64,000 bases of DNA from Psychrobacter immobilis (GTDB lineage: Bacteria; Pseudomonadota; Gammaproteobacteria; Pseudomonadales; Moraxellaceae), in the NCBI GenBank assembly GCA_904846145.1, contig CAJGZL010000001.1, positions 930,001 through 994,000 of the forward strand, in the 5' to 3' direction. The translations under genes and the position numbers were made by a program. The notes below the pieces were generated by a model. It was not told the origin of the DNA. It did no database searches and saw only the letters and a program-made list of their open reading frames with translations. This document shows, in pieces, positions 1-7,920 of the stretch. Position 1 is the first letter of the stretch. Each line of letters starts with the position of its first letter.

Positions 1-389
1 TATTGCTGACCCTCAGGAGATACCAGTACTCCACGAAAGGTCATTTGCGCCAGCTCATACTGCTCCAAAGGCTCTTTGACACGAGTGACATCAGGACGTA
101 TACCATCAATAGCCGTAGTAGCACCCTGCACATTAACTAGGCTTGGGGGTAGAAATGGGCTACGTAGCAAGTTAGCGCCATAGACAAAATCCTCAACCAA
201 CTGCGGTGGTGGTGGCGGTTCAATAGGCTGAGACATCTCATTGCGAATATTATCCATCGCTTGCGCAGCCATACCGACACGGTCACTACAACCTGTCATC
301 CCTAACACTATAATGCTTAGCGCGGTCAACATAGGTGCTTGCTTTATACTAGTACAGCATTGCCTAATATCTAGTTGCTTAAGTTTCAT
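1..389 (-). CDS. pilP: Type IV pilus inner-membrane lipoprotein PilP (partial, C-terminus outside window)
   Basis: The reading frame starts at an ATG at 389 that overlaps the pilO stop codon by one base (TAATG) and runs off the left edge. About 129 residues are visible. A hydrophobic segment ends in a lipobox-like VLGMTGC at residues 29-35, consistent with a lipoprotein. A proline-rich linker (EPPPPP) follows, then the PilP-type start of the periplasmic domain (PFLPP and EPLEQYELAQMTFRGVL). PilP binds the PilN/PilO periplasmic dimer and links it to the secretin PilQ. Position directly after pilM-pilN-pilO, with coupled stop/start, supports the call. The rest of the gene, and probably pilQ, lies to the left of the window. 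Confidence 0.9.
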   Translation of the reverse strand, partial: MKLKQLDIRQCCTSIKQAPMLTALSIIVLGMTGCSDRVGMAAQAMDNIRNEMSQPIEPPPPPQLVEDFVYGANLLRSPFLPPSLVNVQGATTAIDGIRPDVTRVKEPLEQYELAQMTFRGVLVSPEGQQ

Positions 390-1102
390 TAGTTGCTCTC
401 CTCAGCCACATCAGCTGGGTCTTTTTCCACTATTTCTTTTGAGCGATAAGTTTTGGTTTGTAGTACTAAGTTTAGCTCAGGAATAGCCTCTAAAGTCGGC
501 TGCGGATTACTAACCTCAAAATCGTGCATCGTAATAATACGGGGCAAAGCGGCAAGTCCACTCAAGAAGCTACCGAACTGATGATACTCACCTAAAGCGG
601 CAATTCGAATCGGCTGTTCAATAAAGAACTCATTTTCAATTTCAGGCTCAACAGAGATATCCTGAAAGCGAATATTACTCCCGACACCCGTCATATTAAT
701 GCCCTCTACTAGCTCTGATACCCGAGTCTCTTTAGGCAGTTGATCTAATAGGGTTTTGAACTCTATCTCCATTTGAGCCACTTGAATTTTATAGGCTTGC
801 AGGTGGCGTGCGCGTGATTCTTTTTTTCGATAACTATCCAGTAATACTTGCTGTTCACTCTCCGACGCTTTAATCTCATCTATTTTATTACTAATAGGTA
901 ATGCCCAAGCTAAGGCTGCAATAAAAGCCACAATAAACACTAACACTGTGACTTTGACAGCAACAGGCCAGCTACCGTAGTTTTCAGTATCTAAGGACTC
1001 AAAGCTACGACGGAAATCTGTAAAATTAAAGCCGGGGCTTACAGGCTTTGCGCCACTATTATTTTGTTTTTTTAATCGTAACTTTTTGCGGGTAAGCTTC
1101 AT
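389..1102 (-). CDS. pilO: Type IV pilus inner-membrane protein PilO
   Basis: A 237-residue protein with one membrane span (about residues 48-68, VAVKVTVLVFIVAFIAALAW), then a coiled coil and a periplasmic ferredoxin-like PilO domain. Motifs such as LLDQLPKETRVSELVEGI and the GEYHQFGSFLSGLAALPRI region are typical of PilO. It dimerises with PilN and joins cytoplasmic PilM to PilP and the secretin. The cytoplasmic N-terminus (about 45 residues) is Lys-rich. The start codon overlaps the end of pilN by 4 bases (ATGA) and the stop overlaps the pilP start, so translation is probably coupled. Confidence 0.95.
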   Translation of the reverse strand: MKLTRKKLRLKKQNNSGAKPVSPGFNFTDFRRSFESLDTENYGSWPVAVKVTVLVFIVAFIAALAWALPISNKIDEIKASESEQQVLLDSYRKKESRARHLQAYKIQVAQMEIEFKTLLDQLPKETRVSELVEGINMTGVGSNIRFQDISVEPEIENEFFIEQPIRIAALGEYHQFGSFLSGLAALPRIITMHDFEVSNPQPTLEAIPELNLVLQTKTYRSKEIVEKDPADVAEESN

Positions 1103-1761
1103 GGGTTACCTCCAGTTTCAGCGGTAACGGTTGCAGTTGAGACTGGTGCAGAGCTTACAGACTGTGCTTGAGTGGTGATCACAAACTGCACATAACTGTC
1201 TTCAGGATAGACAGGTCGAGGCGCCTCGCCGGTCGTCACCGTAGTATTAAGCTCAGGTGTGGGTTGATAAGCGGTGATGTTTTGCTGAATATTACGTACC
1301 GCTGAGTTGCCCATCCAACTGCTACTATCCAAATTACGAATCAAGCTTGATACTACGTTAGGATTATCAGCCAACCCTGTTAAGGTAATCAAATCGCCTT
1401 CGCGTTTTAAATTATTCAGATACAGTGCGGGTGGAATAGCCTTAGCGATATCATCCCATAGGCGTACAGGCACTGGACGACGACCCTGCAAATCCTGAAT
1501 AACCGACATACGCGAAATAATATCCGCGCGGCGTTGCTCCAAACTGTCGATCTCAACTAGAGCGGCATCTAAGCGATTATTCTCTTGGGTGATTAGCGCA
1601 TTAGCATCGCGCTGCTCTTCAAGCTCATTATTGAAATAGCTCCAAGTTGCCAGTGCTGCTATTAAAGCTAATAGCGTGACTGCCGCTACTAAAGTAATGA
1701 ACTCTTTGTTGCGACGCAGGCGCTCCTCAGCACGCCATGGCAATAGATTAATAGTTGGCAT
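1099..1761 (-). CDS. pilN: Type IV pilus inner-membrane protein PilN
   Basis: A 220-residue protein starting with the PilN signature MPTINLLPWRAEERLRR, the cytoplasmic peptide that docks in a groove of PilM. A single membrane helix at about residues 22-43 is followed by a coiled coil and a periplasmic domain with the family element IPPALYLNNLKREGDLITLTG. The C-terminal 50 residues are Thr/Ser/Pro-rich and probably disordered. It overlaps pilM by one base and pilO by four, indicating one pilMNOP(Q) transcript. It takes part in the alignment complex of the type IV pilus machine. Confidence 0.96.
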   Translation of the reverse strand: MPTINLLPWRAEERLRRNKEFITLVAAVTLLALIAALATWSYFNNELEEQRDANALITQENNRLDAALVEIDSLEQRRADIISRMSVIQDLQGRRPVPVRLWDDIAKAIPPALYLNNLKREGDLITLTGLADNPNVVSSLIRNLDSSSWMGNSAVRNIQQNITAYQPTPELNTTVTTGEAPRPVYPEDSYVQFVITTQAQSVSSAPVSTATVTAETGGNP

Positions 1762-2816
1762 CAGTCAAAGCTCCTTAAAGACAGACCACATGCTGCCATC
1801 AAACTTGGAGCATCAACAGCCAGCTGCTCGCTGTCTATAAAGGGATCTATGGTCATATTAATAAAAGGATTGGCAACACTCACGGGTACACCAAGTCTTT
1901 GTTGTACCATGCCATATAACCCAGGAATAGAGCTACTACCCCCTGCAAGCACGACGTGATCTACATTATTATATTGACTAGAAGAGAAGTAAAACTGTAG
2001 CGAACGGTTTATCTGTTGAATAACGTTTTCCATAAATGGCGTTAGAATCTCTAGGTAATAATCATCTGGTAAAGTGTGCTCACGCTTATTGATAGTTGCC
2101 TCTTCAAACGATAAGCCGTAGCGATTTTGAATAGCCTCCGTCAGCTGCATACCACCAAATAACTGCTCACGGCTATAGACAAACTCGCCATTTTTGGCAA
2201 TATATAAAGTCGTCTGATTATGGCCAATATCGATCAGAGCCACCAATTCAGGTATACCTGGTAAGCTGTCTACCATGAGACCAAAAGCCCGCTCTATGGC
2301 ATGCGACTCAATATCCATAATTTTGGTATCAAGACCACCAAAGGCTAGTGCATCAACACGTTGATCAACGTTTTCTGAGCGTGAGGCGGCAAGCAGCACT
2401 TGTACTAATTTGTCATCAACTATTGAGGAACCAAGCACTTCAAAATCTAGATTCACCTCTTCCAAGGGGTAAGGAATATACTGATCAGCATCTAGCCGTA
2501 TTTGTGCTTCACGCTCAACATCGGTAAGCGCGACATCCATATCAATAATCTTAGTAATAACTGCTGAGCCTGCAACAGAGGTTGCAGCCAAACTACCTGC
2601 TACTTGACCACGTTTAACTACTCTAGCAACCGACTCACCTACAATTTCAGTATCAACAATTATTTTATCAACGACTGCGCCCACAGGTAATGCTTCTACT
2701 GCATAAGACTTCAGGTGAAAAAGGCCTTGCTGACGTTGGATATTTACCATCTTTACAGAAGTAGAACTAATGTCCAGTCCTATTAGATGTCGACTCTTAG
2801 AAGAGAATAGCCTCAC
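1761..2816 (-). CDS. pilM: Type IV pilus actin-like ATPase PilM
   Basis: A 351-residue cytoplasmic actin/FtsA-like protein. The N-terminal HLIGLDISSTSVKMV is the phosphate-1 motif, ALIDIGHNQTTLYI the phosphate-2 motif, and HVVLAGGSSSIPGL the adenosine motif of this superfamily. Length is that of standard PilM. It binds the PilN N-terminal peptide and scaffolds the inner-membrane platform. It is the first gene of the minus-strand pil operon and is divergent from mrcA, the arrangement common in Pseudomonas and Moraxellaceae. The 192-base gap to mrcA must hold both promoters. Confidence 0.96.
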   Translation of the reverse strand: MRLFSSKSRHLIGLDISSTSVKMVNIQRQQGLFHLKSYAVEALPVGAVVDKIIVDTEIVGESVARVVKRGQVAGSLAATSVAGSAVITKIIDMDVALTDVEREAQIRLDADQYIPYPLEEVNLDFEVLGSSIVDDKLVQVLLAASRSENVDQRVDALAFGGLDTKIMDIESHAIERAFGLMVDSLPGIPELVALIDIGHNQTTLYIAKNGEFVYSREQLFGGMQLTEAIQNRYGLSFEEATINKREHTLPDDYYLEILTPFMENVIQQINRSLQFYFSSSQYNNVDHVVLAGGSSSIPGLYGMVQQRLGVPVSVANPFINMTIDPFIDSEQLAVDAPSLMAACGLSLRSFD

Positions 2817-3008
2817 AAATTCTACACCTTATATAAAATTTACGTTCTGACAGTTGTTCGTGACATTCGACTACAATACTTTACTTAACTCTTACTATCA
2901 AGCGAATATAGATGGGCGGAAAGTAATTTACACATTTATTATGCCTTAGACATTTTGTTCAAGGTATAATAAAGTATTTATAGCAAAATTTAACCGATAA
3001 GTCTTCTT
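2817..3008. promoter_or_regulatory. Divergent pilM / mrcA promoter region
   Basis: A 192-base AT-rich gap lies between the divergent pilM (minus) and mrcA (plus) start codons. A perfect -10-like TATAAT sits at 2965-2970, 39 bases before the mrcA ATG. No well-spaced -35 is evident, so the promoter call is tentative. No obvious ribosome binding site precedes the mrcA ATG beyond a weak AAGTC. Confidence 0.4.
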
Positions 3009-5681
3009 ATGACCACAAAAAATGCCTCTGCTCGTCTTCTCCGCTTTTTCGTAGGGCTTTTTATTGCCTGTCTTGCGTTAGCGGTCATCTTGACACTGGC
3101 TGTACCTATCGGTTTTTATGGTATGGCAATGTACCTATCGCCCACCCTGCCAAGCTTGCAAGAGATTAAGACAGCCAGCCTAGAGATGCCGTTACAGATC
3201 TATAGTAGCGATGATAAATTAATCGGCCAGTACGGCAATCGTTTATCTTTACCTGTTAAATATGATGAAATTCCAGAAAATCTGACTAATGCTTTTCTAG
3301 CAGCCGAAGACGCTTCGTTTTTTCAACATAGTGGTATCAGTATAAAAGGTCTTGGACGAGCCGTCACCGAAGTGGTCACTGATGATGAAGGTCAAACAGG
3401 TGGTTCTACTATCACTATGCAAGTTGCAAAAAACTACTTTTTAAGCTCTGAGCGTACTTTAAACCGAAAATTGACTGAGCTGTTTTTGGCACGAAAAATG
3501 GAGGATGAGCTCAGTAAGGATGAGATTCTAACCTTATATGTCAACAAAATTTATTTAGGTGAGGGCGCTTACGGCATTCGTGCAGCCGCTAGAAAATACT
3601 ATAGTAAATCTCTAGATAATCTTAATATCGCTGAAATGGCAATGCTAGCAGGCCTGCCAAAAGCGCCATCGAAGTATAATCCAGTAGCGAACCCAAGTCG
3701 AGCACTTACTCGACGCAACTGGATTATTGGTCGGATGTATGAGCTGAACTATATTAATAAAGCTCAACGTGATGAAGCCGTAAGCTCGCCTATTAACCTC
3801 AATCTTTATCAAGAAAAGCTCGATGTCAATATGCCTTATTTGGCAGAGATGACACGGTATGCTTTGGTTAGTCGCTATGGTGAACAGGTTGTTAATGGCG
3901 GGTGGCGGGTGCGTCTTACGGTTGATAGTCAAGCACAAATAGATGCAGAAAAAGCGGTGTTAAAAGGTTTAATTGATTATGATCATCGTCATGGCTGGCG
4001 TGGAGCCGAAGCGAACGATGAACCATTAGAGAACTTCAGTCGTTACAGCAATATGTCGCCTGCTAAAGTTACTAAGGTCAGTTCTCGAAGCTTCGATGCG
4101 CTCATGTTGTCTGGCGAGACTGTCACCGTTAACTGGTCAGGTATGCGCTGGGCACGTAAATACATCTCTGCCGATCGCTTTGGCAATTCGCCAAGCAACG
4201 CGGCGCAAATCGTTAATGAAGACGATATTATTCGTCTGGTTCCAACCGATAGCGGTAATTGGCAATTGGCGCAAATACCTGACGTACAAGGCAGCTTAGT
4301 CTCCTTAGATCCTGAAACAGGTGCGGTTAACGCTCTAGTGGGTGGATTTGATTTTAATCACAGTAAATTCAACCGTGCGGTACAAGGTTGGCGTCAGCCT
4401 GGCTCGACTATTAAGCCTTTAGTCTATACCGCAGCTTTAGAAAAAGGCTACCGTCCTGACAGTATAGTCTCTGATCAACCTATCCAAGTGGGCGATTGGA
4501 AACCCAAAAACTCAGATGGGCGCTTTTTGGGCGATATCACTTTACGCCGTGGGCTTTATTTATCACGCAACTTAGTTTCTATTCGTCTATTGCAAGCTAT
4601 AGGTATCTCAGATGCCCGTAATCTGCTAGATCAATTCGGTTTAGACAAAGAAAAACTACCGACTACTTTGTCGCTCGCGCTTGGTGCAGGTCAAGCCACT
4701 ACTTTGCAGATGGCTACTGCCTACGCCACCTTTGCTAACGGTGGACATCGTGTTCAGCCCTACTTTATTGAGCAGATATATAATTACGATAATAAGCTAC
4801 TGTTTCAAGCCAACCCACAACGAGCTTGTGCCTTATGCTTTAATGAGCAGCTTGAAGAAGCAAACCTTGAACTCGTAGAGAACTATAATAAAACAGATGA
4901 AGAAATAGCTGCCAAAAATGATGGCACAACAGACGAAAATAATTTAGAAGGCACAGAAAGCACAACAGACACAACGACGGAGCCTACAACAGTCAAACCT
5001 ATCGATTTAAGTATTTATAATGCGACTCCTGATGCTGATCGTCTCAAAGCACCAGTAATACAGTATGTTACAGCGACTCAAGCACCACGTATTCTACAAC
5101 CAAGGGTTGCTTTTGAGATGGCGAATATCTTACGTGATGTGGTACAGCGCGGTACTGCGGTTCGAGCTCGCTCTCTCGGCCGTGATGATATCGGCGGTAA
5201 AACAGGTACTACCAATGAAGCTAAAGATGCTTGGTTTGCAGGCTTTCATCCGACCAACGCTACCATTGTATGGATGGGTTTCGATCAGCCATCAACGCTA
5301 GGTCGACGCGAATATGGCGGTGTAGCAGCCCTGCCCGTTTGGGTGGACTTTATGCGCGCGCAACTGAAAGACACCCCTCGTCAATGGGTATCTACCAGCA
5401 ATAAGTCAAAGTCTAAAAAGCAAAAACAGCGTGTTATTGAGATGACTGATGATGGTGTAGTAACCACCAGTGGTGATGAGGAAGAAGGTACTACTAACAC
5501 CTCTACTAAACCAATCAAACCTAAAACCCAACAGCGCAAGCCGCCAGAGCCTGAGATAAATACTGAGGATAGTGAGGTGGCCATAGAAAATAGCGTCCTA
5601 CCTACTCAGCGCTCTGATAGAGCAACGCCAAATCGTTTAGCAGCAACACCAGTATCACAATTGCCTCCTATGCCTGAATAA
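3009..5681 (+). CDS. mrcA: Penicillin-binding protein 1A (bifunctional transglycosylase/transpeptidase)
   Basis: An 890-residue class A PBP that polymerises and cross-links peptidoglycan. It has an N-terminal membrane anchor (about 12-40). The GT51 glycosyltransferase domain carries catalytic Glu100 in AAEDASFFQH and the GGSTITMQVAKN motif. An OB-like insertion follows, as in PBP1A. The transpeptidase carries S466-TIK469, S519-RN and K731-TG. An acidic Thr-rich loop of about 45 residues (roughly 620-665) interrupts the transpeptidase, and the last 110 residues are charged and probably disordered. Divergence from pilMNOPQ is the usual ponA/mrcA context. Confidence 0.96.
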   Translation: MTTKNASARLLRFFVGLFIACLALAVILTLAVPIGFYGMAMYLSPTLPSLQEIKTASLEMPLQIYSSDDKLIGQYGNRLSLPVKYDEIPENLTNAFLAAEDASFFQHSGISIKGLGRAVTEVVTDDEGQTGGSTITMQVAKNYFLSSERTLNRKLTELFLARKMEDELSKDEILTLYVNKIYLGEGAYGIRAAARKYYSKSLDNLNIAEMAMLAGLPKAPSKYNPVANPSRALTRRNWIIGRMYELNYINKAQRDEAVSSPINLNLYQEKLDVNMPYLAEMTRYALVSRYGEQVVNGGWRVRLTVDSQAQIDAEKAVLKGLIDYDHRHGWRGAEANDEPLENFSRYSNMSPAKVTKVSSRSFDALMLSGETVTVNWSGMRWARKYISADRFGNSPSNAAQIVNEDDIIRLVPTDSGNWQLAQIPDVQGSLVSLDPETGAVNALVGGFDFNHSKFNRAVQGWRQPGSTIKPLVYTAALEKGYRPDSIVSDQPIQVGDWKPKNSDGRFLGDITLRRGLYLSRNLVSIRLLQAIGISDARNLLDQFGLDKEKLPTTLSLALGAGQATTLQMATAYATFANGGHRVQPYFIEQIYNYDNKLLFQANPQRACALCFNEQLEEANLELVENYNKTDEEIAAKNDGTTDENNLEGTESTTDTTTEPTTVKPIDLSIYNATPDADRLKAPVIQYVTATQAPRILQPRVAFEMANILRDVVQRGTAVRARSLGRDDIGGKTGTTNEAKDAWFAGFHPTNATIVWMGFDQPSTLGRREYGGVAALPVWVDFMRAQLKDTPRQWVSTSNKSKSKKQKQRVIEMTDDGVVTTSGDEEEGTTNTSTKPIKPKTQQRKPPEPEINTEDSEVAIENSVLPTQRSDRATPNRLAATPVSQLPPMPE

Positions 5682-5699
5682 TAGGGCGTGTTGCTAATA

Positions 5700-5740
5700 A
5701 AAAAGGGTGCACTCATTTAATGAATGCACCCTTTTTTATT
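5700..5740 (+). terminator. Rho-independent terminator after mrcA
   Basis: AAAAGGGTGC ... GCACCCTTTT arms with one mismatch and a T tract on each strand. It lies between the convergent mrcA and the DUF6586-like gene, so it can serve both. Confidence 0.85.
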
Positions 5741-5785
5741 TTAGATAAAGCCCATATAGCCTACTATTGATATATAAATAACCTA

Positions 5786-6313
5786 TTAAAACTCTACCAT
5801 CCCTGCTCGCAGCTGATCAATAAGCACTAAAAACTGCTGACGCCATTCACGAATAGTGGCATCATCAGGTAGCCATTGATTTGATAATGTCACTACGTTT
5901 ACAATCAGATCTCGTGGTTCATTCTCTGTATTAGCGACAGGCTGCGTAGCGAGCTCATCAGGCTGCACTGCATATAGGCAGCGCTGATAAGCACGTTCAA
6001 CATTAGCCAAAAATCCTTGCTGCTGCAATTGTTGTAGACGTTGTATTTCTGGTGAGACTTGTGTGCGCACACTCAGTGCTTGTTCAATATCTATTAAAGC
6101 TGGCTGAGCAATAGTTAGGCCATAAAAGTGACCCAATTCTTGTAAAAAAGCTAAATAAGTCCCGTATAAGTGAAAAATAGCCGTCTCACAATGCGCTTGA
6201 TAAAGCTGCTTATCAACACTATCACCTGCGGCTTGACAGGCCAGCCTACAAAAATATAGCTTTTGATTGGTACGATCTGCTTGATATTTAGCAACACGAG
6301 TTTTGCCTGCCAT
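5786..6313 (-). CDS. DUF6586-like protein of unknown function
   Basis: A 175-residue, probably cytoplasmic, mostly helical protein. The N-terminal RTNQKLYFCRLACQAA pattern resembles DUF6586 proteins of Pseudomonas and Moraxellaceae; this is recalled from memory and not searched. No catalytic motif, signal peptide or membrane span is visible. In the original gene order it followed rpoC on the same strand but was insulated by the rpoC terminator, now disrupted by the IS. It may therefore receive read-through from rpoC or the IS. A conserved gene of unknown function is the safest reading. Confidence 0.6.
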   Translation of the reverse strand: MAGKTRVAKYQADRTNQKLYFCRLACQAAGDSVDKQLYQAHCETAIFHLYGTYLAFLQELGHFYGLTIAQPALIDIEQALSVRTQVSPEIQRLQQLQQQGFLANVERAYQRCLYAVQPDELATQPVANTENEPRDLIVNVVTLSNQWLPDDATIREWRQQFLVLIDQLRAGMVEF

Positions 6314-6430
6314 GGGTTTATTATCCTTATAAGTGATTAGCTATTCTTCTTGGTTATAAAATCGATTACAAATCTTAGTGTACTATTTTTTACTCTACGT
6401 TTCTCGCAAAATACCTCGATTTTGAAAGGT

Positions 6431-6447
6431 AAAAAAGCCAGCTATGT
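6431..6447 (-). terminator. Distal arm of split rpoC terminator plus target-site copy
   Basis: AAAAAAGCCAGCTA (6431-6444) is the exact reverse complement of TAGCTGGCTTTTTT when the latter is assembled across the IS right junction (7873-7890). ATGT at 6444-6447 recurs at 7873-7876 and is the likely target duplication. Removing the IS plus one ATGT restores a near-perfect hairpin with a T tract downstream of rpoC. Confidence 0.8.
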
Positions 6448-6473
6448 GAACTGACCCCCTAAACTTGGACAGT

Positions 6474-7382
6474 TTAAGTTTGAATCAAGGACTGAGTTCT
6501 GTATTGCACAGGACTCAGTCCTTTTAGTTTAAGCTGAATTCTTTCATGATTATAATAATGCATAAATCGGTGAATCTGTTTTTCTAATGCTTCAATAGTT
6601 TTAGGCTTCTCAATGTAGATAGTCTCACACTTTAGCGTCCCAAAGAAGCCTTCCATTAGTGCATTGTCTAAGCAATTCCCTTTTCGGCTCATACTTTGCT
6701 TAATATTATTATCTTTGAGCGTTTTGGCAAACGGTTTCATCTGATAATGCCAGCCTTGATCTGAATGCAGCGTTAGCTCCTCTTTACACTTGCGCTTTGA
6801 TGATATGTTTTTAACCGCGCGCTCAAGCATTTGTTTCACTACATCATATACGGGTCGTCTTGAAACTTGATAACTGATGATCTCATTGTTATAGCAATCG
6901 AGTATCGGTGACAGGTACAGCTTATCCTCGCCTACCTTAAACTCAGTGATATCAGTGAACCATCTGCGATTGGGTGCTTTCGCTCTAAACTTACGCTTGA
7001 CTCTATTCTCAGCTATGACGCCGCATTGTCCTTTATAGGATCGATATTTCTGCCTTCTAATCCTTGCAGTCAATTTAAGCTCACTCATAAGTCTGGCAAT
7101 CAGCTTATGATTGTATTTTAGATCTTCGTTCTTAAGTGCTTGGGTTATGCGCCGATAGCCATATCGGCCTTTGTGGTGATGATAAATATCAGTGATACGC
7201 TGTTTAAGAGTGGCGTACTTATCTTTACTACTAAGACTCGCTCTATGGTAGTAGAAACTACTCCTTGCAAGCTTTGCTATGGTAAGTAGCTCAGATAACG
7301 AGTGCTGATCCCTTAATTCTTCGATGAGCCTTGCTTTGTCGTAGCTTTCTCCCTTTCCCGAAGCAAGGCATCGAGCTTTTTT
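6474..7382 (-). CDS. IS150-group transposase catalytic ORF (orfB, made by -1 frameshift)
   Basis: The frame is open from about 7415 to the stop at 6474. Its productive form is an OrfAB fusion of about 451 residues made by -1 slippage at the heptamer A AAA AAG (A-run 7382-7377, G 7376). The N-terminus contains SFYYHRASL and GRYGYRRIT (HTH_21-like). The rve/DDE integrase core follows with WFTDITEF (first D), LHSDQGWHYQ (second D) and NALMEGFFGTLK (E). The ending NHERIQLKLKGLSPVQYR is typical of IS3-family OrfB. An internal ATG at 7088 would give only 204 residues and lacks the N-terminal part, so it is unlikely to be the real start. Confidence 0.9.
   Translation of the reverse strand, partial: KKARCLASGKGESYDKARLIEELRDQHSLSELLTIAKLARSSFYYHRASLSSKDKYATLKQRITDIYHHHKGRYGYRRITQALKNEDLKYNHKLIARLMSELKLTARIRRQKYRSYKGQCGVIAENRVKRKFRAKAPNRRWFTDITEFKVGEDKLYLSPILDCYNNEIISYQVSRRPVYDVVKQMLERAVKNISSKRKCKEELTLHSDQGWHYQMKPFAKTLKDNNIKQSMSRKGNCLDNALMEGFFGTLKCETIYIEKPKTIEALEKQIHRFMHYYNHERIQLKLKGLSPVQYRTQSLIQT
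6489..6521 (+). terminator. Hairpin at 3' end of orfB, possible antisense terminator
   Basis: GGACTGAGTTCTGT (6489-6502) and ACAGGACTCAGTCC (6508-6521) form a 14-pair stem with one G-T wobble and a 5-base loop. On the plus strand it is followed by CTTTTAG, a weak T tract. It overlaps the last orfB codons. It could stop plus-strand transcription entering the IS from outside. Confidence 0.5.
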
Positions 7383-7828
7383 AAATAAGCATTCTCCGCA
7401 CGCAGATATGCGTTTTCACGTTTGAGCTCTGCTGGGGTCTTTTCATCATCGGGTTTGTCTATGATAGGTGGCTTCATAGCGATACTATCCTTATATTTGG
7501 ATGTGAGTCCAGACATACCGTAGAGCCGATAAGCTTTATACCAGTGGCTAATAAGAGCAGGTGAGCTGATATGAAACTTAAGTGCCGTTTCAGATTGGCT
7601 CAATCCTTCTGCTAACATCACAGTTATTACTTTATTCTTAAAGTCGCTACTGTATTTAGTTTTACGGGTTTTAGGTTTGATGGCGTCTATACCACTATGT
7701 TGATATTGTTCAGTCCATTTACTTACAAACCGTGGATTCACACCAAACTTCTCACCTGTAGCACCTTGGCTATGTCCTTGCTTGTAGTATGCTATGACTT
7801 TGATCTTAAAGTCTAGATCGTAACGCAT
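7313..7828 (-). CDS. IS150-group transposase regulatory/DNA-binding ORF (orfA)
   Basis: A 171-residue OrfA. The frame opens 9 codons earlier at a TTG next to the terminal repeat, but the ATG at 7828 has a GGGGG ribosome-binding-like run 7 bases upstream and gives the family N-terminus MRYDLDFKIKVIAYYKQG. Two helix-turn-helix units (about 1-50 and 57-110) bind the terminal repeats. A C-terminal leucine-zipper-like helix (ELKRENAYLRAENAYLKKL) mediates oligomerisation. The slippery heptamer for producing OrfAB lies within the LKK codons of this zipper. Confidence 0.88.
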   Translation of the reverse strand: MRYDLDFKIKVIAYYKQGHSQGATGEKFGVNPRFVSKWTEQYQHSGIDAIKPKTRKTKYSSDFKNKVITVMLAEGLSQSETALKFHISSPALISHWYKAYRLYGMSGLTSKYKDSIAMKPPIIDKPDDEKTPAELKRENAYLRAENAYLKKLDALLREREKATTKQGSSKN

Positions 7829-7876
7829 AAAATAACCCCCAAAAGTTGTGTCCAACTTATGGGGGTCAGTTCATGT

Positions 7877-7892
7877 AGCTGGCTTTTTTATT
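7877..7892 (-). terminator. Proximal arm of split rpoC terminator
   Basis: AGCTGGCTTTTTTATT lies 28 bases past the rpoC stop (read on minus, AATAAAAAAGCCAGCT). Its partner arm is at 6431-6444, on the far side of the IS. Alone it cannot form the terminator hairpin. Confidence 0.75.
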
Positions 7893-7920
7893 ATTGAAGT
7901 ATTGTAGCTAAAGCAAAATA

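Larger units (their letters stand above)
6448..7872 (-). mobile_element. Complete IS3-family (IS150-group) insertion sequence
   Basis: About 1425 bases, bounded by 25-base imperfect terminal inverted repeats. The left end, TGAACTGACCCCC then TAAACTTGGACA, matches the complement of the right end, TGAACTGACCCCC then ATAAGTTGGACA, with 3 mismatches. ATGT flanks both sides (6444-6447, 7873-7876). If the ends are taken as TG...CA, the element is 6447-7873 with a 2-base TG repeat, so the exact boundary is ambiguous by a base or two. It carries orfA and orfB with an A AAA AAG slippery heptamer. Neither frame is broken and the DDE residues are present, so it may be active. Group assignment rests on the close resemblance of OrfB to IS150 InsK. 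Confidence 0.92.

Noticed and set aside
2946-2970. Full sigma-70 promoter for mrcA (TTAGAC ... TATAAT)
   Set aside because: The spacer would be 13 bases; only the TATAAT was kept as a tentative -10.
6474-7088. Reading the IS as carrying a truncated 204-residue transposase
   Set aside because: The orfB frame is open back to about 7415 and joins orfA through an A AAA AAG slippery site, so the transposase is complete.
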